The notes beneath the pieces were generated by a model. The model ran no database searches. It saw only the letters and a list, made by a program, of their open reading frames with translations, and was not told where the DNA came from. This document shows, one piece after another, positions 47,000 to 58,704 of a stretch of DNA of 64,000 bases. Both the position numbers and the translations under genes were made by a program. How positions within the stretch are numbered: the first letter of the stretch is position 1; every line of letters starts with the position of its first letter. Origin of the DNA: Hydractinia symbiolongicarpus (Eukaryota > Cnidaria > Hydrozoa > Anthoathecata > Hydractiniidae); the NCBI RefSeq assembly GCF_029227915.1, contig NC_079878.1, positions 4,218,001 through 4,282,000 of the forward strand. Reading direction: 5' to 3'.

Positions 47000-49240
47000 T
47001 GAAACTGTTCCTATTTATTCAGGGCATGCTAACGGCCAGGATTGGTCTAACAGTAAGAAAAGACTTATTTATCTAAATTTTTAAATAAAGCGCTACCACA
47101 GATCCTAATGTAATCGCTGAATTCCAGCCATCACGTCAAATTAAGAAGAAAGTTATTCCTTGGAGACCAATTGGATCATCTATCACATTTATAAGGACAT
47201 AGTACAGAGTCAGTTCAATTAATTTCCACAGTCAGTCGTTTCACTGTTATAAGCAACACAACTTAGTAAGATTGGAAAAAATCACTAAATACATGTTGGT
47301 ACGAATATGTGACGCAACCGTTCTAACTCAAACGGATTGACACCGTTAGAAAGTCAATGAAATGTAGTTATTGAAACTGTCTCTATTTCTTCAGCGCGAA
47401 CTAACGGCTGGGATTGGTCACTCAGTAAAATATGACTTATTTATCTTAATTTTTAAGTAAAATTCTACCACAGCGACCAGTGCAATCGCTGAGTTCCAGC
47501 AATCAAGTCAAATTAAAAAGAATGTTACTTCTTGTAGTCAAACTGGCTCATTTATCACATTTATAAGGTCAAAGTCCAAGATCAGTTCAATTAAGTCCCA
47601 CAGTCAAACGTTTCACTGATAAGAGCGATGCAACCTAGTAATATCCGAATACTATCCCTAAATACATGTGGGGACGAATATGGGGCGCAACCGTTGTAAC
47701 TTAAACGAATTGATACCGTTGGAAAGTCAATGAGATGTAGTTTTTGAAGCTGTCGCTATTTCTTCAGCGCGCCATAACGCCTAGGATTGGTTCCACAGTA
47801 AAAAATGACTTTTTTATTTAAATTTTTAATAAAGCGCTGCCACAGCGCCCAGTGTAATCTCTGAGTTCCAGCAATCATGTCAAATTAAGAAGAATGTTAT
47901 TTCTTGTAGTCAAACTTGCTCATTTATCACATTGATAAAGTCAAAGTCCAAAATCAGTTCAATTAAGTCCCACAGTCAAACGTTTCACTGTTAAAAGCGA
48001 TGCAACCTAGTAATATCTGAGTACTATCGCTAAATACTTGTTGGTACGAATATGTGACGCAACCGTTGTAATTCAAACGGATTTATACCGCTAGAAAGTC
48101 AATGAAATGTAGTCTTTGGAACAGTTACTCTTTATTCAGCGCGTGCTAACGGCCAGGATTGGTCCCACAGTAAGAAAAGACTTATTTATCTAAATTTTTA
48201 AATAAAGCGCTACCACAGATCCTAATGTAATCGCTGAATTCCAGCCATCACGTCAAATTAAGAAGAAAGTTATTCCTTGGAGACCAATTGGATCATCTAT
48301 CACATTTATAAGGACATAGTACAGAGTCAGTTCAATTAATTTCCACAGTCAGTCGTTTCACTGTTATAAGCAACACAACTTAGTAAGATTGGAAAAAATC
48401 ACTAAATACATGTTGGTACGAATATGTGACGCAACCGTTCTAACTCAAACGGATTGACACCGTTAGAAAGTCAATGAAATGTAGTTATTGAAACTGTCTC
48501 TATTTCTTCAGCGCGAACTAACGGCTGGGATTGGTCCCTCAGTAAAATATGACTTATTTATCTTAATTTTTAAGTAAAATTCTACCACAGCGCCCAGTGC
48601 AATCGCTGAGTTCCAGCAATCAAGTCAAATTAAAAAGAATGTTACTTCTTGTAGTCAAACTGGCTCATTTATCACATTTATAAGGTCAAAGTCCAAGATC
48701 AGTTCAATTAAGTCCCACAGTCAAACGTTTCACTGATAAGAGCGATGCAACCTAGTAATATCCGAATACTATCCCTAAATACATGTGGGGACGAATATGT
48801 GGCGCAACCGTTGTAACTTAAACGAATTGATACCGTTGGAAAGTCAATGAGATGTAGTTTTTGAAGCTGTCGCTATTTCTTCAGCGCGCGATAACGCCTA
48901 GGATTGGTTCCACAGTAAAAAATGACTTTTTTATTTAAATTTTTAATAAAGCGCTGCCACAGCGCCCAGTGTAATCTCTGAGTTCCAGAAATCATGTCAA
49001 ATTAAGAAGAATGTTATTTCTTGTAGTCAAACTGGCTCATTTATCACATTGATAAAGTCAAAGTCCAAAATCAGTTCAATTAAGTCCCACAGTCAAACGT
49101 TTCACTGTTAAAAGCGATGCAACCTAGTAATATCTGAGTACTATCGCTAAATACTTGTTGGTACGAATATGTGACGCAACCGTTGTAATTCAAACGGATT
49201 TATACCGCTAGAAAGTCAATGAAATGTAGTCTTTGGAACA
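47000..49240 (+). repeat. Trimer of 1117 bp in two tandem copies
   Basis: Marker ACAGTTACTC lies at 48121 and 49238, 1117 apart. The upstream neighbours repeat too: TTGGAAAAAATCACTAAATAC near 47275 and 48392, and the GATAAGAGCGATGC monomer with anchors 47664 and 48781. Block copy 1 has a single copy of this trimer (ACAGTTACTC at 42260). The outer limits are approximate because the copies run smoothly into their flanks. Confidence 0.85.
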
Positions 49241-50390
49241 GTTACTCTTTATTCAGCGCGTGCTAACGGCCAGGATTGGTCCCACAGTAAGAAAAGACTT
49301 ATTTATCCAAATTTTTAAATAAAGCGCTACCACAGAGCCTAATGTAATTGCTGAATTCCAGCAACCATATGAAATTAAGAAGAACGTTATTCCTTGGAGA
49401 GCAATTGGCTCATTTATCACATTTATAAGGTCACATTCCAGAATCAGTTCAATTAATTCCCACAGTCAATCGTTTTACTGTTAAAAGCAATACAACTTAG
49501 AATTATCGGAAGAAAATCACTTAATACATGTTGGTACGAATATGTGACGCAATCGTTCTAACTCAAACGAATTGACACCGGTAGAAAGTCAATGAAATGT
49601 ACTTTTTAAAACTGTCTCTATTTCTTCAGCGCGAACTAACGGCTGGGATTGGTCCCACAGTACAAAATGACTTATTTATCTAAATTTTTAAATAAAGCAC
49701 TACCACAGAGCCTAGTGTACTCGCTGAATTCCAGCAATCATGTCGAATTAAGAAGAATGTTATTTCTTGGAGCCCAATTGGCTCATTTATAGCATTTACA
49801 AGGTCACAGTCCAGAATCAGTTCAATTAATTCCCAGAGTCAATCGTTTCACTGTTAAAAGCGATACAACTTAGTAATATCGGAAAAAAATCACTAAGTAC
49901 ATGTTGGTACGAATATGTGACGCAATCGTTCTAACTCAAACGGATTGACACCGGTAGAAAGTCAATGAAATGTAGTTTTTGAAGCTGTCTCTATTTCTTC
50001 AGCGCGAACTAACGGCTGGGATTGGTCCCACAGTAAAAAATGACTTATTTAACTTAATTTTTAAATAAAACTCTACCACAACGCCCAGTGCAATCGCTGA
50101 GTTCCTGCAATCAAGTCAAATTAAGAAGAATGTTTCTTCTTGTAATCAAACTGGCTCATTTATCACATTTATAAGGTCAAAGACCAAAATCAGTTTAATT
50201 AAGTCCCACAGTCAAACGTTTCACTGTTTAAAGCGATGCAACCTAGTAATATCCAAATACTATCGCTAAATACATGTGGGGACGAATATGTGGCGCCACC
50301 GTTTTAACTCAAGCGGATTGATACCGTTAGAAAGTCAATGAAATGTAGTTTTTGAAACTGTCGCTCTTTCTTCAGTGCGCGATAACGGGT

Positions 50391-53000
50391 AGGATTGGTC
50401 CCCCAGTAAAAAATGACTTTTTTATTTAAATTTTTTAATAACGTGCTACCACAGCACCCAGTGTAATCGCTGAGTTCCAGCAATCAAGTCAAATTAAGAA
50501 GAATGATATTTCTTGTAGTCAAACTGGCTTATTTATAACATTTATCAGGTCACAGTCCAAAGTTTGTTCATTTAAGTCCCACAGTCAATCGTTTCATTGT
50601 TAAAGGCGAAGCAACCTAATAATATCAGAAAAATATCGCTAAATACATGTTGATACGAATATGTGACGCAACCGTTGTAACTCAAACGGATTGATGCGGT
50701 CAAGAAGTCGATGAAATGTAGTTTTTGAGAATGTCTCTATTTCTTCAGCGCGAACTAACAGCTTTGATTGGTCCCACAGTAAAAAATGACTTATATCTCT
50801 TAATTTTTTAATAAAGCGCTACCACAGCGCCCAGTGTAATCGCTAAGTTCCAGCAATCATGTCAAATTAAGAAGAATGTTATTTCTTGTAGTCAAACTGG
50901 CTCATTCATCACATTTATAAGGTCAAAGTCTAAAATCAGTTCTACTAAGTCCCACAGTCAACCGTTTCACTGTTAAAAGCGATGCAACCTAGTATTATCC
51001 GAATACTATCTCTAAATACATGTTGGTACGAAAATGTGACGCAACCGTTGTAACTCAAACGGATTTATACCACTAGAAAGTCAATGAAATGTAGTAGTTG
51101 AAACTATTCCTATTCATTCAGCGCATGCTAACGGCCAGGATTTGTCCCACAGTAAGAAAAGACTTATTTATCTAAATTTGTAAATAAAGCGCTACCACAG
51201 AGCCTAATGTAATCGGTGAAATCAAGCCATCACGTCAAATTAAGCAGAAAGTTATTCCTTGGAGACCAATTGGCTCATCTGTCACATTTATAAGGACATA
51301 GTCCAGAGTCAGTTCAATTAATTCTCACAGTCAATCGTTTCACTGTTAAAAGCAATACAACTGAGCAAGATTGGAAGAAAATCACTAAATACATGTTGGT
51401 ACGAATACGTGACGCAACCGTTGTAACTCAAACGGATTGACACCGTTAGTAAGTCAATGAAATGTAGTTCTTGAAACTTTCTCTATTTCTTCAGCGCAAA
51501 CTAACGGCTAGGATTGGTCCCACAGTAAAAAAAGACTTACTTATCCTAATTTTTTAATAAAGTGCTACCACAGCGCCCAGTGCAATCGCTAAGTTCCAGC
51601 AATCAAGTCAAATTAAGAAGAATGTTAATTCTTGTAATCAAACTGGCTCATTTATCACATTTAGAAGGTCAAAGTCCAAAATCAGTTCAATTAAGTCCCA
51701 CAGCCAAATGTTTCACTGTTAAAAGCGATGCAACCTAGTAATATCTGAATACTATCGCTAAATACATGTGGGGACGAATATGTGACGCAACAGTTGTAAC
51801 TCAAACGGATTGATACCGTTAGAAAGTCAATGAAATGAAGTTTTTGAAACTGTCGCTATTTCTTCAGCGCGCGATAACCGCTAGGATTGGTCCCACAGTA
51901 AAAAATACCTTTTTTATTTAAATTTTTAAATGAAGTGCTACCACAGCGCCCAGTGTAATCGCTGAGTTCCGGCAATCATGTCAAATTAAGAAGAATGTTA
52001 TTTCTTGGGTCCAGTTGGCTCACTTATCACATTTATAACGTCACACTCCCAAGTTAGTTCAATTAAGTTCCACAGTCAATCGTTTCACTGTTAAAAGCAA
52101 TACAACTTAGAAATATCGGAAGAAAATCACTTAATACATGTTGGTACGAATATGTGACGCAACCGTTGTAACTCAAACGGATTGACACCGTTAGTAAGTC
52201 GATGAAATGTAGTTCTTGAAACTTTCGCTATTTCGACAGCGCGAACTAACGGCTACGATTGGTCCCACAGTAAAAAAAGACTTATTTATCCTAATTTTTT
52301 AATAAAGTTCTACCACAGCGCCCAGTGTAATCGCTGAGTTCTAGCAATCTTGTCAAATTAAGAAGAATGTTATTTCTTGTAGTCAAACTGGCTCATTTAT
52401 CACATTTATAAGATCAAAGACCAAAATCAGTTCAATTAAGTCCCACAGTCAACCGTTTCACTTTTAAAAGCGATACAACCTAGTATTATCCGAATACTAT
52501 CGCTAAATACATGTTGGTACGGATATGTGACGCAACCGTTATAACTCAAACGGATTTATACCGCTAGAAAGTCAATGAAATGTTGTCTTTGAAACTGTTC
52601 CTATTTATTCAGGGCATGCTAACGGCCAGGATTGGTCTAACAGTAAGAAAAGACTTATTTATCTAAATTTTTAAATGAAGCCCTACCACAGATCCTAATG
52701 TAATCGCTGAATTCCAGCCATCACGTCAAATTAAGAAGAAAGTTATTTCTTGTAGTCAAACTGGCTCATTTATCACATTTATAAGATCAAAGACCAAAAT
52801 CAGTTCAATTAAGTTCCACAGTCAAGCGTTTCACTGTTAAAAGCGATGCAAAGTAGTAATATCCGAATACTATCGCTAAACACATGTGGGGACGAATATG
52901 TGACGCAACAGTTGTAACTTAAGCGGATTGATACCGTTAGAAAGTCAATAAAATGTAGTTTTGGAAACTGTCGCTATTTCTTCAGCGCGCGATAACGGCT
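50391..53000 (+). repeat. Seven-monomer higher-order repeat, copy 1 (2610 bp)
   Basis: It starts at GGATTGGTCCCCCAG; the left flank differs from that of copy 2 (GCGCGATAACGGGTAGG against GCGATAACGGCTAGG). Markers are ACGTGCTACC at 50441, AAAAATACCT at 51901 and CCCTACCACAGATCC at 52681, each with a partner 2610 bp downstream. It overlaps the end of the large block copy 2, so this 7-mer duplication is layered on top of that block. Confidence 0.9.
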
Positions 53001-55425
53001 AGGATTGGTCCCCCAGTAAAAAATGACTTTTTTATTTAAATTTTTTAATAACGTGCTACCACAGCACCCAGTGTAATCGCTGAGTTCCAGCAATCAAGTC
53101 AAATTAAGAAGAATGATATTTCTTGTAGTCAAACTGGCTTATTTATAACATTTATCAGGTCACAGTCCAAAGTTTGTTCATTTAAGTCCCACAGTCAATC
53201 GTTTCATTGTTAAAGGCAAAGCAACCTAATAATATCAGAAAAATATCGCTAAATACATGTAGATACGAATATGTGACGCAACCGTTGTAACTCAAACGGA
53301 TTGATGCGGTCAAGAAGTCGATGAAATGTAGTTTTTGAGAATGTCTCTATTTCTTCAGCGCGAACTAACAGCTTTGATTGGTCCCACAGTAAAAAATGAC
53401 TTATATCTCTTAATTTTTTAATAAAGCGCTACCACAGCGCCCAGTGTAATCGCTAAGTTCCAGCAATCATGTCAAATTAAGAAGAATGTTATTTCTTGTA
53501 GTCAAACTGGCTCATTCATCACATTTATAAGGTCAAAGTCTAAAATCAGTTCTACTAAGTCCCACAGTCAACCGTTTCACTGTTAAAAGCGATGCAACCT
53601 AGTATTATCCGAATACTATCGCTAAATACATGTTGGTACGAAAATGTGACGCAACCGTTGTAACTCAAACGGATTTATACCACTAGAAAGTCAATGAAAT
53701 GTAGTAGTTGAAACTATTCCTATTCATTCAGCGCATGCTAACGGCCAGGATTTGTCCCACAGTAAGAAAAGACTTATTTATCTAAATTTGTAAATAAAGC
53801 GCTACCACAGAGCCTAATGTAATCGGTGAAATCAAGCCATCACGTCAAATTAAGCAGAAAGTTATTCCTTGGAGACCAATTGGCTCATCTGTCACATTTA
53901 TAAGGACATAGTCAAGAGTCAGTTCAATTAATTCTCACAGTCAATCGTTTCACTGTTAAAAGCAATACAACTGAGCAAGATTGGAAGAAAATCACTAAAT
54001 ACATGTTGGTACGAATACGTGACGCAACCGTTGTAACTCAAACGGATTGACACCGTTAGTAAGTCAATGAAATGTAGTTCTTGAAACTTTCTCTATTTCT
54101 TCAGCGCAAACTAACGGCTAGGATTGGTCCCACAGTAAAAAAAGACTTACTTATCCTAATTTTTTAATAAAGTGCTACCACAGCGCCCAGTGCAATCGCT
54201 AAGTTCCAGCAATCAAGTCAAATTAAGAAGAATGTTAATTCTTGTAATCAAACTGGCTCATTTATCACATTTAGAAGGTCAAAGTCCAAAATCAGTTCAA
54301 TTAAGTCCCACAGCCAAATGTTTCACTGTTAAAAGCGATGCAACCTAGTAATATCTGAATACTATCGCTAAATACATGTGGGGACGAATATGTGACGCAA
54401 CAGTTGTAACTCAAACGGATTGATACCGTTAGAAAGTCAATGAAATGAAGTTTTTGAAACTGTCGCTATTTCTTCAGCGCGCGATAACCGCTAGGATTGG
54501 TCCCACAGTAAAAAATACCTTTTTTATTTAAATTTTTAAATGAAGTGCTACCACAGCGCCCAGTGTAATCGCTGAGTTCCGGCAATCATGTCAAATTAAG
54601 AAGAATGTTATTTCTTGGGTCCAGTTGGCTCACTTATCACATTTATAACGTCACACTCCCAAGTTAGTTCAATTAAGTTCCACAGTCAATCGTTTCACTG
54701 TTAAAAGCAATACAACTTAGAAATATCGGAAGAAAATCACTTAATACATGTTGGTACGAATATGTGACGCAACCGTTGTAACTCAAACGGATTGACACCG
54801 TTAGTAAGTCGATGAAATGTAGTTCTTGAAACTTTCGCTATTTCGACAGCGCGAACTAACGGCTACGATTGGTCCCACAGTAAAAAAAGACTTATTTATC
54901 CTAATTTTTTAATAAAGTTCTACCACAGCGCCCAGTGTAATCGCTGAGTTCTAGCAATCTTGTCAAATTAAGAAGAATGTTATTTCTTGTAGTCAAACTG
55001 GCTCATTTATCACATTTATAAGATCAAAGACCAAAATCAGTTCAATTAAGTCCCACAGTCAACCGTTTCACTTTTAAAAGCGATACAACCTAGTATTATC
55101 CGAATACTATCGCTAAATACATGTTGGTACGGATATGTGACGCAACCGTTATAACTCAAACGGATTTATACCGCTAGAAAGTCAATGAAATGTTGTCTTT
55201 GAAACTGTTCCTATTTATTCAGGGCATGCTAACGGCCAGGATTGGTCTAACAGTAAGAAAAGACTTATTTATCTAAATTTTTAAATAAAGCCCTACCACA
55301 GATCCTAATGTAATCGCTGAATTCCAGCCATCACGTCAAATTAAGAAGAAAGTTATTTCTTGTAGTCAAACTGGCTCATTTATCACATTTATAAGATCAA
55401 AGACCAAAATCAGTTCAATTAAGTC
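53001..55425 (+). repeat. Seven-monomer higher-order repeat, copy 2 (partial)
   Basis: Partners lie at 53051, 54511 and 55291 for the markers of copy 1, and anchors 53255 to 55119 all sit 2610 from theirs. Homology stops near 55425, where copy 1 continues with AAGTTCCACAGTCAAGCG and this copy with AAGTCCCACAGTCAATCG. Differences by eye are few single bases, for example CTCTAAATAC against CGCTAAATAC near 51010/53620. Confidence 0.9.
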
Positions 55426-56090
55426 CCACAGTCAATCGTTTCATTGTTAAAGGCGAAGCAACCTAGTAATATCAGGAAAATATCGCTAAATTCACGTTGA
55501 TACGAATATGTGACGCAACCGTTATAACTCAAACGGATTGATACGGCCAAGAAGTCGATGAAATGTAGTTTTTGAGAGTGTCTCTATTTCTTCAGCGCGA
55601 ACTAAAAGCTTTGATTGGTCCCACAGTAAAAAATCACTTATTTCTCTTAATTTTTCAATAAAGCGCTACCACAGCGCCCAGTGTAATCGCTGTGTTACAG
55701 CAATCATGTCAAATTAAGAAGAATGTTATTTCTTGTAGTCAAACTGGCTCATTCATCACATTTATAAGGTCAAAGTCTAAAATCAGTTCTACTAAGTCCC
55801 ACAGTCAACCGTTTCACTGTTAAAAGCGATGCAACCTAGTATTATCCGAATACTATCGCTAAATACATGTTGGTACGAAAATGTGACGCAACAGTTGTAA
55901 CTCAAACAGATTGATACCGTTAGAAAGTCAATGAAATGTAGTTTTTGAAACTGTCGCTATTTCTTCAGCGCGCGATAACGGCTAGGATTGGTCCCACAGT
56001 AAAAAATGACTTTTTTATTTAAATTTTTAAATGGAGTGCTACCACAGCGCCCAGTGTAGTCGCTAAGTTCCGGCATTCATGTCAAATTAA
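55426..56090 (+). repeat. Chimeric monomers between two 7-mer repeats
   Basis: Two monomers (anchors about 55492 and 55865) bridge the neighbouring repeats. The first has a decayed anchor (TTCACGTTG in place of TACATGTTG) and an ACTAAAAGCTTTG segment. The second begins like the family at about 53.6 kb (GTACGAAAATGTGACGCAAC) and then switches to a GTGGGGACG-type sequence (ACAGTTGTAACTCAAACAG). No genes or foreign DNA. Confidence 0.7.
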
Positions 56091-58704
56091 GAAGAATGTT
56101 ATTTCTTGGAGACCAATTGGATCATCTATCACATTTATAACTTCACACTTCCAAGTTAGTTCAATTAAGTTCCACAGTCAAGCGTTTCACTGTTAAAAGC
56201 GATGCAAAGTAGTAATATCCGAATACTATCGCTAAATACATCTGGGGACGAATATGTGACGCAACAGTTGTAACTTAAGCGGATTGATACCGTTAGAAAG
56301 TCAATGAATTGTAGTTTTGGAAACTGTCGCTATTTCTTCAGCGCGCGATAACGGCTAGGATTGGTCCCACAGTAAAAAATGACTTTTTTATTGAAATTTT
56401 TAAATGAAGTGCCACCACAGCGCCCAGTGTAATCGCTGAGTTCCAGCAATCATGTCAAATTAGGAAGAATGTTATTTCTTGTAGTCAAACTGGCTTATTT
56501 ATAACATTTATCAGGTCACAGTACAAAGTTAGTTCAATTAAGTCCCACAGTCAATCGTTTCATTGTTTAAGGCGATGCAACCTAGTAATATCAGAAAAAT
56601 ATCGCTAAATACATGTTGGTACGAATATGTGAGACAACCGTTGTAACTCAAACGGATTGATACGGCCAAGAAGTTGATGAAATGTAGTTTTTCAGAATGT
56701 CTCTATTTTTTCAGCGCGAACTAACGCTTGGATTGGTCCCACAGTAAAAAATGACTTATTTCTCTTAATTTTTTAATAAAGCGCTACCACAGCGCCCAGT
56801 GTAATCGCTGAGTTCCAGCAATCAAGTCAAATTAAGAAGAATGTTATTTTTTGTAGTCAAACTGGCTCATTTATCACATTTATGAGGTTAAAGTCCAAAA
56901 TCAGTTCTATTAAGTCCCACAGTCAACCGTTTCACTGTTAAGAGCGATGCAACCTAGTATTATCCGAATACTATCGTTAAATACATGTGGGGACGAATAT
57001 GTGACGCAACAGTTGTAACTCAAACGGATTGATACCGTTAGAAAGTCAATGAAATGTAGTCTTTGAAACTGTCGCTATTTCTTCAGCGCGCGATAACGGC
57101 TAGGATTGGTCCCACAGTAAAAAATGACTTTTTTATTGAAATTTTTAAATGAAGTGCTACCACAGCGCCCAATGTAATCGCTGAGTTCCAGCAATCATGT
57201 CAAATTAGGAAGAATGTTATTTCTTGTAGTCAAACTGGCTTATTTATAACATTTATCAGGTCACATTACAAAGTTAGTTCAATTAAGTCCCACAGTCAAT
57301 CGTTTCATTGTTTAAGGCGATGCAACCTAGTAATATCAGAAAATATCGCTAAATACATGTTGGTACGAATATGTGACGCAACCGTTGTAACTCAAACGGA
57401 TTGATACGGCCAAGAAGTTGATGAAATGTAGTTTTTGAGAATGTCTCTATTTCTTCAGCGCAAACTAACGCTTGGATTGGTCCCACAGTAAAAAATGACT
57501 TATTTCTCTTAAGTTTTTAATAAAGCGCTACCACAGCGCCCAGTGAAATCGCTGAGTTCCAGCAATCAAGTCAAATTAAGAAGAATGTTACTTCTTGTAG
57601 TCAAACTGGCTCATTTATCCCATTTATAAGGTCAAAGTCCAAAATCAGTTCAATTAAGTCGCACAGTCAAATGTTTCACTGTTAAAAGCGATGCAACCTA
57701 GTAATATCTGAATACTATCGCTAAATACATGTGGGGACGCATATGTGACGCAACAGTTGTAACTCAAACGGACTGATACCGTTAGAAAGTCAATGAAATG
57801 TAGTTTTTGAAACTGTCGCTATTTCTTCAGCGCGCGATAACGGCTAGGATTGGTCCCACAGTAAAAAATGGCTTATTTATCCTAATTTTTTAATAAAGTT
57901 CTACCACAGCGCCCAGTGTAATCGCTGAGTTCTAGCAATCTTGTCAAATTAAGGAGAATGTTATTTCTTGGGTCCAGTTGGCTCACTCATCGCATTTATA
58001 ACGTCACACTTCCAAGGTAGTTCAATTAAGTTCCACAGTCAATCGTTTCACTGTTAAAAGCAATACAACTTAGAAATATCGGAAGAAAATCACTTAATAC
58101 ATGTTGGTACGAATATGTGACGCAACCGTTGTAACTCAAACGGATTTATACCGCTAGAAAGTCAATGAAATGTAGTCTTTGAAACTGTTCCTATTTATTC
58201 AGGGCATGCTAACGGCCAGGATTGGTCTAACAGTAAGAAAAGACTTATTTATCTAAATTTTTAAATAAAGCGCTACCACAGATCCTAATGTAATTGATGA
58301 ATTCCAGCCATCACGTCAAATTAAAAAGAAAGTTATTCCTTGGAGACCAATTGGCTCATCTATCACATTTATAAGGACATAGTACAGAGTCAGTTCAATT
58401 AAGTCCCACAGTCAATCGTTTCATTGTTAAAGGCGTAGAAACCTAGTAATATCAGAAATATATCGCTAAATACATGTTGATACGAATATGTGACGCAACC
58501 GTTGTAACTCAAACGGATTGATACGGCCAAGAAGTCGATGAAATGTAGTTCTTGAAACTTTCGCTATTTTGTCAGCGCGAACTAACGGTTAGGATTGGTC
58601 CCACAGTAAAAAATGACTTATTTATCCTAATTTTTTAATAAAGTTCTACCACAGCGCCCAGTGTAATCGCTGAGTTCTAGCAATCTTGTCAAATTAAGGA
58701 GAAT
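56091..58704 (+). repeat. Seven-monomer higher-order repeat, copy 1 (2607 bp)
   Basis: It begins in GAATGTTATTTCTTGGAG near 56095. Markers ATTTCTTGGA at 56101, GCCACCACAG at 56411 and ATATGTGACG after GGGGACGC at 57741 have partners exactly 2607 downstream. Anchors are 56238, 56611, 56983, 57355, 57727, 58099 and 58472. Several 372-bp monomers in a row give the odd total of 2607 rather than 2611. Confidence 0.9.

Larger units (their letters stand above)
44856..51835 (+). repeat. Large duplicated block, copy 2 (about 6980 bp)
   Basis: It matches copy 1 monomer by monomer: 44927 with 37680, 45926 with 39051, 46302 with 40441, 48121 with 42260, 49238 with 42260 again, 50281 with 43303, and 50441 with 43463. 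It has one truncated monomer where copy 1 has two, and two copies of a 1117-bp trimer where copy 1 has one. The end is set near 51835, opposite the point where copy 1 jumps back (TGAAATGAAG here, TGAAATGTAC at 44855). Confidence 0.9.
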
